Source of the DNA: Caloramator sp. mosi_1
Lineage (GTDB): Bacteria > Bacillota > Clostridia > Clostridiales > Caloramatoraceae
Direction: 5' to 3'
Assembly: GCF_028622835.1 (NCBI RefSeq)
Contig: NZ_CP117677.1
Location: 1,784,820-1,848,819, forward strand
Length of the DNA stretch: 64,000 nucleotides
Positions 31,841-42,147 of this stretch are shown piece after piece; within the stretch, counting starts at the first letter, position 1; every line of letters begins with the position of its first letter. Position numbers and translations under genes: made by a program. Under the pieces are notes generated by a model, which saw nothing but the letters and a program-made list of their open reading frames with translations, ran no database searches and had not been told where the DNA came from.

Positions 31841-34198
31841 ATGAATGAGAAAACATTAAGGTTACTTGAGTATAATAAAATTTTAGATATGCTTGAAAAA
31901 AGGGCATCAACTGAAATAGCAAAAAAATGATAAGAGAGTTAAAACCTTCGTGTAATATAAATGAGGTTAGAGAAAGGCTTGAGGAAACAAAGGAAGGTTT
32001 TGAGGTTGTTTTAAAATGGGGTAGTTTACCAATTAGCATTACCTATGATTTGCAGGGTACTCTAAAGAGGGCAAAGATGGGATATACCCTTCAACCTATA
32101 GAACTTTTGAGAATAAGTGCCCTATTAAAATGTACAAGACAGCTTAAGGAGTTTATGAAGGATGGTAATAAACAGGAAATATGTCCTATTATTTATGAAA
32201 TAATAGAATCTTTGGTTGTAATTAAGGGGCTTGAAAATGAGATTGAAACTAAAATAATAAGTGAATCGGAGATATCCGATAGAGCAAGTGAGAAATTATA
32301 TTCCATAAGAAGAGCCATAAGGGATAAAAATGCAAAGGTTAAGGAAAAACTTCAATCAATGCTTCAAAGTTACTCTAAGTATCTTCAGGATCCAATAATA
32401 ACACTAAGAGGAGATAGATATGTTCTTCCTGTAAAGGCTGAATTTAAAGGTAACGTCCCTGGGCTTGTTCACGACCAATCTTCAAGCGGTTCAACTCTTT
32501 TTATAGAACCAATGGCTGTAGTTGAGCTTAATAATGAAATAAAGGAACTTATGTTAAAGGAAAAACAAGAAATAGAGAGAATACTAAGTGAATTAAGCGG
32601 TAAGGTTGCTGAAAATGCAGATATGTTAGAATACAATAATTTAAATATAGGCTATATAGATTTTATTTTAGCAAAGGGCAGATTTGGGCTTGATTTAGAT
32701 GCTTCAATACCAGAAATAAACCAAAGAGGTCTTATTAATTTAAAAAGGGCAAGGCATCCTTTAATAGATAAAGAGGTTGTTGTGCCAATAGATATTAAAT
32801 TAGGAGATACCTATAAAGCACTTGTTATAACAGGTCCTAATACGGGTGGGAAGACAGTTACATTAAAGACAACAGGACTTTTAACCCTTATGGCAATGAC
32901 AGGACTTGCAATTCCAGCAAATTCTGGTTCGCAGGTATCTGTGTTTAAAAAGGTATTTGCTGATATTGGGGATGAACAAAGTATTGAACAAAGTTTATCA
33001 ACCTTCTCTTCACATATGAAAAATATAGTAAATATACTAAAGGAAGTGGATGATTCATCTTTAGTTTTGGTAGATGAACTTGGAGCAGGAACAGATCCAA
33101 CAGAGGGTGCTGCCCTTGCAATGGCAATACTTGAACATATTTTTGAGAAGGGTGCAAAGATAGTTGCAACTACACACTATAGCGAACTTAAAGTCTTTGC
33201 AATGGAGAAGGAAGGATTTGAAAATGCAAGTGTTGAATTTGATGTGGAAACTTTAAGGCCTACATATAGACTTTTAATTGGAATTCCGGGAAAGTCTAAT
33301 GCCTTTGAAATATCAAAAGGCTTGGCTTAGATGGTGGAATAATTGAAAATGCAAAATCAAAAATTTCAAAGGATGCAGCCAGATTTGAGGATGTTATACA
33401 GGCTCTTCAAAACAAGACAATACAACTTGAAAGGGAATTTGAGGAGATTGAAGCAATTAAGAGGGAATCTCTTCAAATAAAAAGAGAGCTTTCGGAAAAG
33501 AAGTTTAAGCTTGATAATCAAAGAGAAAATATTATAAAGAAGGCTCAAGAGGATGCAAGAAGAATATTACAGCAGGCAAAATACGAGGTTGATACAATTG
33601 TTAAGGAACTTGTAGAACTTAAGAAAAACAGCGAAGCAATATCATTAAAGCAGGCAGAAGAGGCAAGAAGAAGACTAAAAGAAAATATTGATGAATTAAA
33701 CAAAAAGACTATTGAAAAAAGGAAGAGGATTTTGAAGTATTAGAGGATGTAAATATAGGAGAAGAGGTATATGTAACAACTGTATCTCAGAAGGGTGTTG
33801 TTCTTGCAAAACCAGATTCAAAGGGAGAAGTACAAGTACAAATTGGAATTATAAAGATGAATGTCCCATTAAACAAATTAAAGAGGGTAGAAAAGGACAA
33901 AAAGGAAGTTAAAAAATCTGGAGTTTCTAATATAATAAAGCAAAAGGCACAAAACATATCAACAGAAATTGATTTAAGAGGTCAAACGGTAGATGAGGCA
34001 CTTTATAATTTAGATAAATATTTAGATGATGCATATCTTGCGGGTTTAAATTCTGTTAGAATAATTCACGGTAAAGGAACAGGAGCTTTAAGAGAAGGAA
34101 TAAAGCAGGCCTTAAGAAAGCATCAATATGTAAAATCAATGCGAATGGGTGATTTAAGTGAAGGAGGAAGTGGGGTAACAATTGTTGAATTAAAATAA
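31841..34198 (+). CDS. mutS2: Endonuclease MutS2
   Basis: About 786 aa: MutS core and clamp, then ATPase with Walker A GPNTGGKTVTLK, Walker B LVLVDELGAGTDPTEGAALA and THYSELK, a coiled coil, a KOW-like segment, and a C-terminal Smr nuclease domain (DLRGQTVDEAL, RIIHGKGTGALREG). Suppresses recombination and/or rescues collided ribosomes. Deficits near 31921-31927, 33316-33319 and 33716-33721. Starts 16 bases after the U32 gene; probably one operon. Confidence 0.96.
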
Positions 34199-34208
34199 TA
34201 TATTTTTA

Positions 34209-34242
34209 GGCTGTCTTGAAACTAACATTAAGACAGCTTTTT
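34209..34242 (+). terminator. Terminator after mutS2
   Basis: GGCTGTCTT / AAGACAGC with TTTTT. Confidence 0.88.
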
Positions 34243-34365
34243 ATGTAAGTTAAAAATTAAATTAATATTAAAAAACATTAAGGAAAATTTATATTAAATT
34301 TTTGAATAATTTATTGAAAAGTGTCGAAATTTAATATAAATTGTTAATTATTAAGGAGGTATTTT

Positions 34366-34827
34366 ATGATTTTAGTTAGTGCCTGTCTATTAGGTGTATG
34401 TTGTAAATATAATGGTGATGACAATAAAAATAATAATCTTATAGAACTAATGAAAAAATGCACACTAATTCCAGTATGTCCAGAACAGTTAGGAGGATTA
34501 CCTACACCAAGAAAACCTGCTGAGATACAGGCGGAAAATGCAGGGGATGTCTTAGAAGGAAGAGGAAAAATATTAAATATAAATGGAGAGGATGTTACAG
34601 AAAATTTTGTAAAAGGTGCCTATGAGACATTAAAGGTGGCAGAGTTATTTAGTGTTAACTATGCAATTTTAAAATCAAAAAGCCCCTCCTGTGGATGTGG
34701 TTTTGTATATGATGGAAGTTTTTCAGGAAAGCTTAAGGAAGGAAATGGCATAACAGCTGAGCTTTTAATACGTAACGGTATAAAGGTTTATACAGAAGAT
34801 GATACAAAAGAATTACAAAAATTCTGA
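34366..34827 (+). CDS. DUF523 family protein
   Basis: 153 aa and intact. Hallmarks of DUF523: VSACLLGVCCKYNGD at the N-terminus, CPEQLGGLPTPRKPAEI near residue 38, and LKSKSPSCGCGFVYDG near residue 105. The conserved cysteines suggest metal or Fe-S binding. Function not established. Preceded by AAGGAGG; no neighbour suggests a pathway. Confidence 0.9.
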   Translation: MILVSACLLGVCCKYNGDDNKNNNLIELMKKCTLIPVCPEQLGGLPTPRKPAEIQAENAGDVLEGRGKILNINGEDVTENFVKGAYETLKVAELFSVNYAILKSKSPSCGCGFVYDGSFSGKLKEGNGITAELLIRNGIKVYTEDDTKELQKF

Positions 34828-34862
34828 ATAATGATTATTAAAAAATTTTTATAAAAACTTTC

Positions 34863-34891
34863 TTGAAATAAATCATTCTTTTTAGTACAAT
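34863..34891 (+). promoter_or_regulatory. Promoter of amino-acid permease gene
   Basis: TTGAAA, 17-base spacer, TACAAT, about 55 bases before the start codon. Confidence 0.65.
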
Positions 34892-34945
34892 AATAAAGTC
34901 GAAAAAAGCAAAAATATATCGAAAATCGTAGGAAGGAAGGGTAGA

Positions 34946-36266
34946 ATGCAAGCTTTAAAGGAACAAAAATATGAAGTACAACAAAAAAGAGTTTAGGACT
35001 TATTGAAGCAATCGCTGTAGTAATTGGTGTTGTTATTGGTTCAGGAATTTTCTTCAAACCTGCGAAGGTTTTTACTGATGCAGGAGCACCAGGACTTGGA
35101 ATCCTTGCTTGGGTAGTTGGTGGAATTATAACAATGGCAGCAGGGCTTACCGTAGCAGAAATAGCGGCAGCAATTCCAAAAACAGGTGGATTGTTTGCAT
35201 ACCTTAAGGAATTATACGGAGAAAAATGGGCCTTTTTATTAGGATGGGTACAAACATTAGTTTACATACCAGGTTCAATGGCTGCACTTGGTATAGTATT
35301 TGCAACTCAAGCAACTGCCTTTGTAAACTTAACAGATTTACAACAAAAATATTGGCAGTTGCAGTAATAGGATTTTTAATGGTTGTAAATATGCTTTCAA
35401 CAAAGTTTGGTGGAAAGCTTCAATCCGTAGCAACAGTAGCAAAGTTATTACCAATATTCGTATTAGTAATATTTGGATTAATTAAAGGTCAAGCTCATAA
35501 TTTTACTCCAATAGTTTCAAATGCAAGTACAACTGCTGGGTTTGGAGCAGCTATACTTGGAACACTTTGGGCTTATGACGGTTGGATAAATGTGGGAAAT
35601 ATTGCTGGAGAAATAGAGAATCCAGGTAAGAACCTACCAAGAGCAATAATAGGTGGTTTATTACTTGTAATGGTTGCTTATATAACCTTAAATGTTGCAT
35701 TGATAAATGTGCTTCCAGTTGAACAAATAATGGCATCAAAGAAGGCGGCATCAGATGTAGCAAAGGTTCTATTTGGTGAAGGTGGAGCTGCATTTATTTC
35801 AGCTGGTATATTAATATCAATATTTGGTGCATTAAATGGTTATATATTAACAGGTACAAGAGTACCCTATGCTATGGCTAAGGAAAAGCTTCTTCCTTAC
35901 CACGAAGTTTTATCAAAGGAAAACGAAAAGTATGGAACACCTGTTAATTCAATGATTTTAACTTTAGTAATGACAACAATTTATGTTGCTACAGGTTCCT
36001 TTGATATATTAACAGAGCTTGTAGTATTTGTGCTCTGGATATTCTTTACTATGGCTGTTGCAGGTGTATTTATACTAAGAAAGAATTTTCCACATTTACA
36101 CAGACCATATGAAGTACCGCTATTCCCAATAATACCTCTTATTGGTATAGCAGGAGGAGTATTTATACTAATAAATACACTTCTTACAAATACAACTTAC
36201 GCACTATATGGTGTGGTTGTTACATTAGTTGGACTTCCTGTTTATAAATATCTTAGAAAGAACTAA
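34946..36266 (+). CDS. APC-family amino-acid permease (SteT-like)
   Basis: About 440 aa, 12 membrane segments. The N-terminus GLIEAIAVVIGVVIGSGIFF, with the GSGIF unwound substrate-binding helix, and FAYLKELYGEKWAFLLGWVQ place it in the LAT/SteT (serine/threonine exchanger-like) group of the APC superfamily; substrate unproven. Two single-A deficits, near 34979-34984 and 35345-35349. Good GGAAGG site. Confidence 0.88.
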
Positions 36267-36278
36267 TTAAGTTTAAAG

Positions 36279-36312
36279 AACTGCCTTTTAGGGAAAACCT
36301 AAGGCAGTTTTT
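36279..36312 (+). terminator. Terminator after permease
   Basis: AACTGCCTTTTAGG / CCTAAGGCAGTT with TTT. A -10-like TATAAT for the next gene begins a few bases later. Confidence 0.88.
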
Positions 36313-36355
36313 GCTTTTGTGGTATAATTATGCTAATGGTAAAGGAGGTGTTATA

Positions 36356-36893
36356 TTGATTTCAGGAAAAAAGGTTTTTTAAGAGCAGTTGAACTTGAGG
36401 ATTCAAGAATTATATCAGCGTGGCTTAATGATAGGGAGACAAATTTAAATTTAGATATAATTTATCCTTTATCAAAGCGATATGCAGATACTTATGTTTT
36501 ATCTTCTGAGGAGGAGAGTAATAAAAGAATTTTTGTTATAGATAATCAGGATAGAAGGCCAATTGGACTTTTTATAATAGATAAAATTAAGTGGGAATAC
36601 AGAAATTGTGAAATTGGCATTGTAATTTATGATAAAAACCAAAGGGGAAGGGACTTGGTGAAGATGCGTTAAGAACGGGATTGAATTTTATATTCAATGA
36701 GATGAATATGAATCTTGTATATCTTAATGTCCTTAGCGATAATAAAGTAGCATTGAACTTATATAGAAAACTTGGCTTTGAATTTGAAGGCGAACTTAGA
36801 GAAAGGATTTATAAAAATGGAAAATATCACAATTTAATTGTTATGAGTAAAAAAGGGAGGAAGATACAGTATGAAAATTGGTTTTATAAGTGA
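36356..36893 (+). CDS. GNAT-family N-acetyltransferase
   Basis: About 179 aa, RimJ/RimL type (LRAVELEDSRIISAWLNDRETN opening; acetyl-CoA loop QRGRGLGEDALRT; closing NLVYLNVLSDNKVALNLYRKLGFEFEGELRE). Probably acylates a protein N-terminus or small amine. TTG 36356 is the likely start, 5 bases after AAAGGAGGTG. Deficits near 36375-36380 (6 T) and 36652-36654 (GGG). Its 3' end overlaps yfcE; with one more A near 36851-36856 it would end at 36874 in an ATGA overlap. Confidence 0.8.
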
Positions 36894-37419
36894 CCTTCAC
36901 GGTTATCCTAACAGGTTTAAAAGGGCAATGGAACTTTTAGGGGATGCAGATGCTATTCTTTGTGCAGGCGATGTTTTGTATCACGGACCAAGAAATCCAA
37001 TATTAGATGGATATAATCCTCAGGGGCTGATAGAGGAATTAAAAAATAACAAAAAAGAACTTATAATAGCAAGAGGAAATTGTGATGCAGAAGTAGATTT
37101 AATGGTTTTAGATTTTCCAGTATTTACCCCTGTTGTTTTTTATGAAAAAGACGGAGTAAGGTTTATGGTCAATCACGGACACGAGTACAGTGATGATGAA
37201 ATAAAAATGATGATTGATAGATTTAAAATTGATGTTATGCTGTTAGGACACACTCATATAAGAAGATTTGAGAGATATAAAAATTCAGTCATTGTAAATC
37301 CAGGAAGCATATCGGTTCCAAAGGGAGATGGAATTCCTTCTCTTGCATATTATGAAGATGGTTACATAGTGTTTGTTAATTTAGATAGTGGTGAAATAAT
37401 AGAAAAAAATAAAATATGA
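36871..37419 (+). CDS. yfcE: YfcE/MJ0936-family phosphodiesterase
   Basis: 182 aa, intact metallophosphoesterase. All metal motifs visible: ISDLHG near residue 7, CAGDVLYHG near 31, ARGNCD near 69, VNHGHEY near 99 and LGHTHI near 123. Dinuclear-metal phosphodiesterase of broad specificity. Coupled to the GNAT gene by overlap. Confidence 0.93.
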   Translation: MKIGFISDLHGYPNRFKRAMELLGDADAILCAGDVLYHGPRNPILDGYNPQGLIEELKNNKKELIIARGNCDAEVDLMVLDFPVFTPVVFYEKDGVRFMVNHGHEYSDDEIKMMIDRFKIDVMLLGHTHIRRFERYKNSVIVNPGSISVPKGDGIPSLAYYEDGYIVFVNLDSGEIIEKNKI

Positions 37420-37431
37420 ATGGGGGTATAT

Positions 37432-38445
37432 ATGGATTACAAAGAGGTTTTAAAGAAGGCAAAGGAAAATTTAAATGGAAGCTGTAGGGTGTGTAGTGTT
37501 TGTAATGGTAAGGCCTGTGCTGGGGAAGTTCCAGGAATGGGTGGCACTGGTACAGGAAGTGCCTTTTAGCAAATTATGAGGCCCTTGATAGGGTAAAAGT
37601 AAATATGAGGGTTATACATAATGCTAAGGATCCTGATACATCAATAGAACTATTTGGTAAAAGCTGAGAATTCCTGTTATGGCAGCACCGGTATCTGGAA
37701 CAACTTTAAATATGGGTGGTAAATTTACAGAAAGAGAGTATATTTCCTGGGTAATAAAAGGATGTTTAGATGGTGGAATCTATCCTATAGTTGGAGACAC
37801 GGCTGTTGATGCCTTTCTTCCAACTAATTTAGAGGAGCTTAAAAAGTAGGAGGACAAGGAGTTGCAATAATAAAACCCTGGGAAAATAAAAATATAATAT
37901 CTAAAATTAAAATGGCAGAGGATGCAGGTGTATTTGCAGTTGGTGTAGATATAGATGCAGCAGGACTTATAACATTGGCACTTTATGGAAAACCAGTAGG
38001 TCCTAAAACAGTTGAAGAGATTAAGGAGTTAGTTCAATCAACTAAACTACCATTTATATTAAAGGGAGTTATGACTGTTGAGGATGCAATGCTTGCTGTT
38101 GAAACAGGAGCAAATGCAATAGTTGTTTCAAATCACGGAGGAAGAGTATTAGACCATACACCAGGTGTTGCAGAAGTTCTCCCAGAAATTGCAAAGGCTG
38201 TAAAGGGGAAAATTACAATACTTGCAGATGGTGGTGTTAGAACAGGTGTTGATGTACTAAAAATGATTGCACTCGGTGCGGATGCAGTTTTAATTGGAAG
38301 ACCGTTTGTAACAGCATCCTTTGGTGGAGCAGAAGAGGGAGTAAAGGCATATATCGATAAAATAGCAGGTGAATTAAAATCTGCGATGATATTAACAGGT
38401 TGTAGTAGTATAAAGGATATTGATGAGAGAGTAGTTAGATACTAA
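37432..38445 (+). CDS. FMN-dependent alpha-hydroxy-acid oxidizing protein with N-terminal cysteine motif
   Basis: About 338 aa, lactate-dehydrogenase/IDI-2-like TIM barrel. FMN and substrate motifs: KIPVMAAPVSGTT-like block, PFILKGVMTVEDA, VVSNHGGRVLDHTPG and ILADGGVRTGVDVLKMIALGADAVLIGRP. An N-terminal CRVCSVCNGKAC segment (residues 17-28) is not part of the classical fold and may bind metal or Fe-S. Deficits near 37562-37565 (4 T), 37661-37664 (4 A) and 37842-37846 (5 A). Substrate unknown. Confidence 0.85.
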
Positions 38446-38474
38446 GGGGATAGTAATGATTACTATCCCCTTTT
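38445..38474 (+). terminator. Terminator
   Basis: GGGGATAGTAAT / ATTACTATCCCC perfect stem, TTTT tail. Confidence 0.93.
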
Positions 38475-38613
38475 AATAGAAGTCAAATAATAATTATTAT
38501 TGTCAGAAACTTAACAATATTATCTATATTTTATCAATATAACAGATTGATTTATGTACTATAACAGATTTAAAATAACACATAAAAATATTGAAAAATA
38601 AGCAAAAAAGGTA

Positions 38614-38642
38614 TTGATACAGTTATCAAAAAGATATATAAT
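38614..38642 (+). promoter_or_regulatory. pflB promoter with overlapping palindromic operator
   Basis: TTGATA, 17-base spacer, TATAAT. The -35 is embedded in the palindrome TTGATACAGTTATCAA (38614-38629), a likely repressor site for a redox- or carbon-responsive regulator. It is not a clear Rex or CcpA consensus. The 38476-38613 stretch is AT-rich with nothing else recognised. Confidence 0.7.
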
Positions 38643-38681
38643 AGACTCAAGAAGATGGTTCTACATAAGGAGGTAATGACA

Positions 38682-40905
38682 ATGAGATTTAATGAATGGC
38701 AAGGTTTTGTTGAAGGTCGTTGGACTGAAGAAATAGATGTTAGGGACTTTATTCAAAAGAATTACACGCCATACGAAGGAGATGCGTCATTCTTAGCACC
38801 TATATCAGAAAAAACTGCAAAGCTATGGGATGAAGCAAAGGCTCTTATCATAGAAGAAATTAAAAAGGTGTAATAGACGTTGATACTGAAACTGTATCAG
38901 AAATAAATGCATATAAGCCAGGATATCTTGATAAAGAAAATGAAGTAATTGTTGGATTCCAAACTGATGCTCCATTAAAGAGAATTGTTAATCCTTGGGG
39001 CGGAATCAGAATGGCAACTCAAGCTGCTGAAGCGTATGGTTATAAAGTAAACCAAGAAATAGTTGACATTTTTACAAAATATAGAAAAACACACAACCAA
39101 GGTGTATTTGATGCTTATACAGATGAAATGAAGCTTGCAAGAAAGTCAGGGGTTATAACAGGTCTTCCAGATGCATATGGTAGAGGAAGAATAATAGGTG
39201 ACTATAGAAGATTAGCACTATATGGTGCAGACTACTTAATAGAAAAGAAACAAGAGGACAAGAAAAAGCTTGTTGGTGCTATGACAGAAGAAGTTATCAG
39301 ACTTAGAGAAGAATTAACAGAGCAAATAAAGGCACTTGAAGAATTAAAGAAGATGGCAGCTTCCTATGGATATGATGTTTCAAAACCAGCAAAGGATGCT
39401 AAAGAAGCAGTTCAATGGGTTTATTTTGCATACCTTGCTGCAATTAAACAACAAAATGGTGCTGCGATGTCACTTGGAAGAGTAAGTACATTCCTTGATA
39501 TATATATAGAAAGAGATTTAAGAAATGGTATTATAACAGAACTTGAAGCACAAGAACTTATAGATCAATTTGTAATGAAGCTTAGAATGGCAAGACATCT
39601 TAGAACACCAGAATATAATGAATTATTTGCAGGTGACCCAACTTGGATAACAGAAGCAATTGGTGGTATGGGTGTAGATGGAAGAACGCTTGTTACTAAG
39701 AATAGCTTTAGATTCCTACACACTCTTGTAAATCTTGGACCTGCACCAGAACCAAATATGACAGTTCTTTGGTCAACTAAGCTTCCAGAAAACTTTAAGA
39801 AATTCTGTGCTGAAATGTCAATAAAAACTGACTCAATACAATATGAAAATGATGATGTTATGAGACCAATATTTGGTGATGACTATGCAATAGCTTGCTG
39901 TGTATCAGCTATGAAGGTTGGTAAGCAAATGCAGTTCTTTGGTGCAAGAGCAAACCTTGCAAAGGCACTACTATATTCAATAAATGGTGGTGTTGATGAA
40001 AAACTTGGAATGCAAATAGGGCCAAAGACAGATATACCACAAGGTGAATATCTTGATTATGAAGATGTAATGAGAAGATTTGATGAAACTATGGAATGGT
40101 TAGCAGGCCTATATGTAAATACTATGAATGTAATTCACTATATGCACGATAAATATGCTTATGAATCACTACAAATGGCACTACACGATACAGAAGTTGA
40201 AAGATTAATGGCCTTTGGTATAGCTGGTTTATCAGTTGCAGCAGACTCACTAAGTGCAATAAAGTATGCAAAGGTTAAGCCAATTAGAGTAGATGGAATA
40301 GCTGTTGATTTCGAAGTTGAAGGCGAATATCCAAAATATGGTAATGATGATGATAGAGTAGACCAAATAGCAGTTGAACTTGCTCAAAGATTTATAGAAA
40401 AGCTAAAGAAGCACGCAACATATAGAAATGCAATACACACATTATCAGTATTAACAATAACATCAAACGTTGTATACGGTAAGAAGACTGGATCTACTCA
40501 GATGGAAGAAAGAAGGGTGAGCCATTTGCACCAGGTGCAAATCAATGCACGGAAGAGATATACAAGGTGCACTTGCATCACTTAACTCAGTAGCAAAAAT
40601 ACCATATACAAGCTGTATGGATGGTGTATCAAATACCTTCTCAATACTTCCAGATGCACTTGGTAAGGATATGGAAGAAAGAGTAAATAATCTGGTTGCT
40701 ATAATGGATGGTTATTTTGCACAAAATGCACACCACTTAAATGTTAATGTTCTTAACAGAGAAACTCTAATGGATGCTATGGAACATCCAGAAAAATATC
40801 CAACACTTACTATAAGAGTTCTCAGGATATGCAGTAAACTTTACAAGACTTACAAAGGAACAACAACTTGACGTTATAAAGAGAACATTCCACGAAAGAA
40901 TATAA
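38682..40905 (+). CDS. pflB: Formate C-acetyltransferase (pyruvate formate-lyase)
   Basis: Glycyl-radical enzyme converting pyruvate and CoA to acetyl-CoA and formate, about 741 aa. Adjacent active-site cysteines in ACCVSAM near residue 408; radical glycine in RVSGYAV near the C-terminus (about 40823). ATG 38682 is preferred: AAGGAGG is 8 bases away, but too close to ATG 38676. One A is short near 38864-38868, single C bases near 40498 and 40541. Uniquely, one base appears inserted near 40822, just before the radical-glycine codon. Confidence 0.95.
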
Positions 40906-40917
40906 AGGGAGTATATA

Positions 40918-41649
40918 ATGGTAAAGGCAAGAGTTCATTCCATTGAAACGATGGGACTTGTTGATGGACCTGGAATAAGAGTAGTAGTTTTTATGCAGGG
41001 CTGTAAGTTAAGATGTGCCTACTGCCATAACCCAGATACTTGGGATAAAAATGGTGGATTTGAAATAACTGTTGATGAGCTTTTGCAAAAAGTTAAGAGA
41101 TATAGTATATACTTTAAGCATTCGGGCGGAGGTGTTACACTTTCAGGCGGAGACCCCCTCCTCCAGCCTGAATTTGTAATAGAATTTTTTAAAAGATGTA
41201 AAGAGGAAGGAATACACACAACCCTTGATACATCAGGCTATGGTATTGGGATGTATGATGAAATATTAAAGTATACAGATTTAGTGCTTCTTGATATAAA
41301 ACATATAGAAGAATTAGAACATAAAAAACTAACAGGTTATGATAGACACGGTTTTTTAGAATTTTTGGATGCGTTAAAGAGAAACAACACAAAGCTTTGG
41401 ATAAGACACGTGGTTGTTCCAGGTATAACGGATGGAGAAGAACATATAAGTGCTCTTGCTGAATATATAAATACCATCCCAAATGTTGAGAAAATAGAAC
41501 TTTTGCCATATCACGTTCACGGAGTAAATAAATATAAAGAGCTGGGTATAAAGTATAGACTCGAAGGTGTAGAACCTCTATCTAAGGAGAGATTAGAGGA
41601 GTTAAAAAGAATAATGAATACTAAACTAAAGGATGTCCTTGTAAAATAG
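40918..41649 (+). CDS. pflA: Pyruvate formate-lyase activating enzyme
   Basis: 243 aa and intact. Radical-SAM enzyme that installs the glycyl radical on PflB. Cluster motif CKLRCAYCHNPDTWD near residues 30-44, GGGVTLSGGDPLLQ SAM-binding loop, and DTSGYG. Follows pflB by 12 bases with AAGGGAG upstream. Confidence 0.97.
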   Translation: MVKARVHSIETMGLVDGPGIRVVVFMQGCKLRCAYCHNPDTWDKNGGFEITVDELLQKVKRYSIYFKHSGGGVTLSGGDPLLQPEFVIEFFKRCKEEGIHTTLDTSGYGIGMYDEILKYTDLVLLDIKHIEELEHKKLTGYDRHGFLEFLDALKRNNTKLWIRHVVVPGITDGEEHISALAEYINTIPNVEKIELLPYHVHGVNKYKELGIKYRLEGVEPLSKERLEELKRIMNTKLKDVLVK

Positions 41650-41661
41650 GGCATCCTTTTT
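41629..41661 (+). terminator. Terminator of pflBA
   Basis: AAGGATG / GCATCCTTTTT, overlapping the pflA stop codon. Confidence 0.82.
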
Positions 41662-41666
41662 CATAG

Positions 41667-41680
41667 GGGACGGTTACTTA
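41667..41680 (+). repeat. REP-type terminal repeat, solitary forward copy
   Basis: GGGACGGTTACTTA, identical to the ends of the elements at 41807, 45747 and 49998. No partner faces it before 41807. The 41681-41806 stretch holds nothing I recognise. Confidence 0.8.
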
Positions 41681-41806
41681 ATTTATCTAATTTTATTTAA
41701 TACAAGTATAGGTATCATCAAACATTTTACCTTTTGTCATTTTTGTAGTCAGGACGTTTAAGAAGTTAAGTAAATTTTAAAGAGATAAATAAACAAAACC
41801 ATATAG

Positions 41807-42020
41807 GGACGGTTACTTATTTTATTACATACATTTATGCTTGGGGGTAGGGATTACAGAATATTTTATTCTTAGAAATAAATTATAATAAGAAAAAAGG
41901 TGGTATATTAATTAAAATTATACGACTTGGTGAAGTAGCTTTATATTTTGTTTAGATAGATATAAATAATTTAGTTAGAAAATAATAATCAAAATAGACA
42001 ATAAATAAGTAACCGTCCCC
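41807..42020 (+). mobile_element. MITE-like element A, RAYT-related ends
   Basis: 214 bp, starting GGGACGGTTACTTA and ending with its inverted copy TAAGTAACCGTCCCC. No coding capacity. Its first 26 bases are identical to those of element B (45747-45772). It contains an internal ACTTGGTGAAGT hairpin. The ends match those of the transposase element at 49998-51735, so it is probably a non-autonomous partner. Confidence 0.75.
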
Positions 42021-42049
42021 ATCATAATTTAGATAAAATTAATGAGTAA

Positions 42050-42113
42050 TTAACATACAAACAACATCACATTAATGTAAATTAAAGCGATTTTAACAAT
42101 AATATCCTAAAAT
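42050..42113 (+). promoter_or_regulatory. Pho-box-like repeats and promoter of alkaline phosphatase operon
   Basis: Hexamers TTAACA, ACAACA, TTAATG, TTAAAG and TTAACA begin at 42050, 42061, 42072, 42082 and 42093, a 10-11 bp period on one DNA face. TAAAAT (42108-42113) is the likely -10. This is how PhoP-activated promoters of Firmicutes are built: direct TTAACA-like repeats replacing the -35. Confidence 0.6.
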
Positions 42114-42147
42114 ACTTATGAAAAAGTTATTTTGGGAGGTATTTGAT

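Noticed and set aside
31841..34198. mutS2 as a mismatch-repair mutS
   Set aside because: The C-terminal Smr domain and lack of the N-terminal mismatch-recognition domain identify MutS2.
35226..35370. Alternative start of the permease near 35226
   Set aside because: It is an out-of-frame reading upstream of the shift at about 35345; the correct N-terminus with GSGIF lies at 34946.
41189..41509. Minus-strand ORF of 106 codons in pflA
   Set aside because: Shadow of an intact radical-SAM gene; no ribosome binding site and no sensible protein features.
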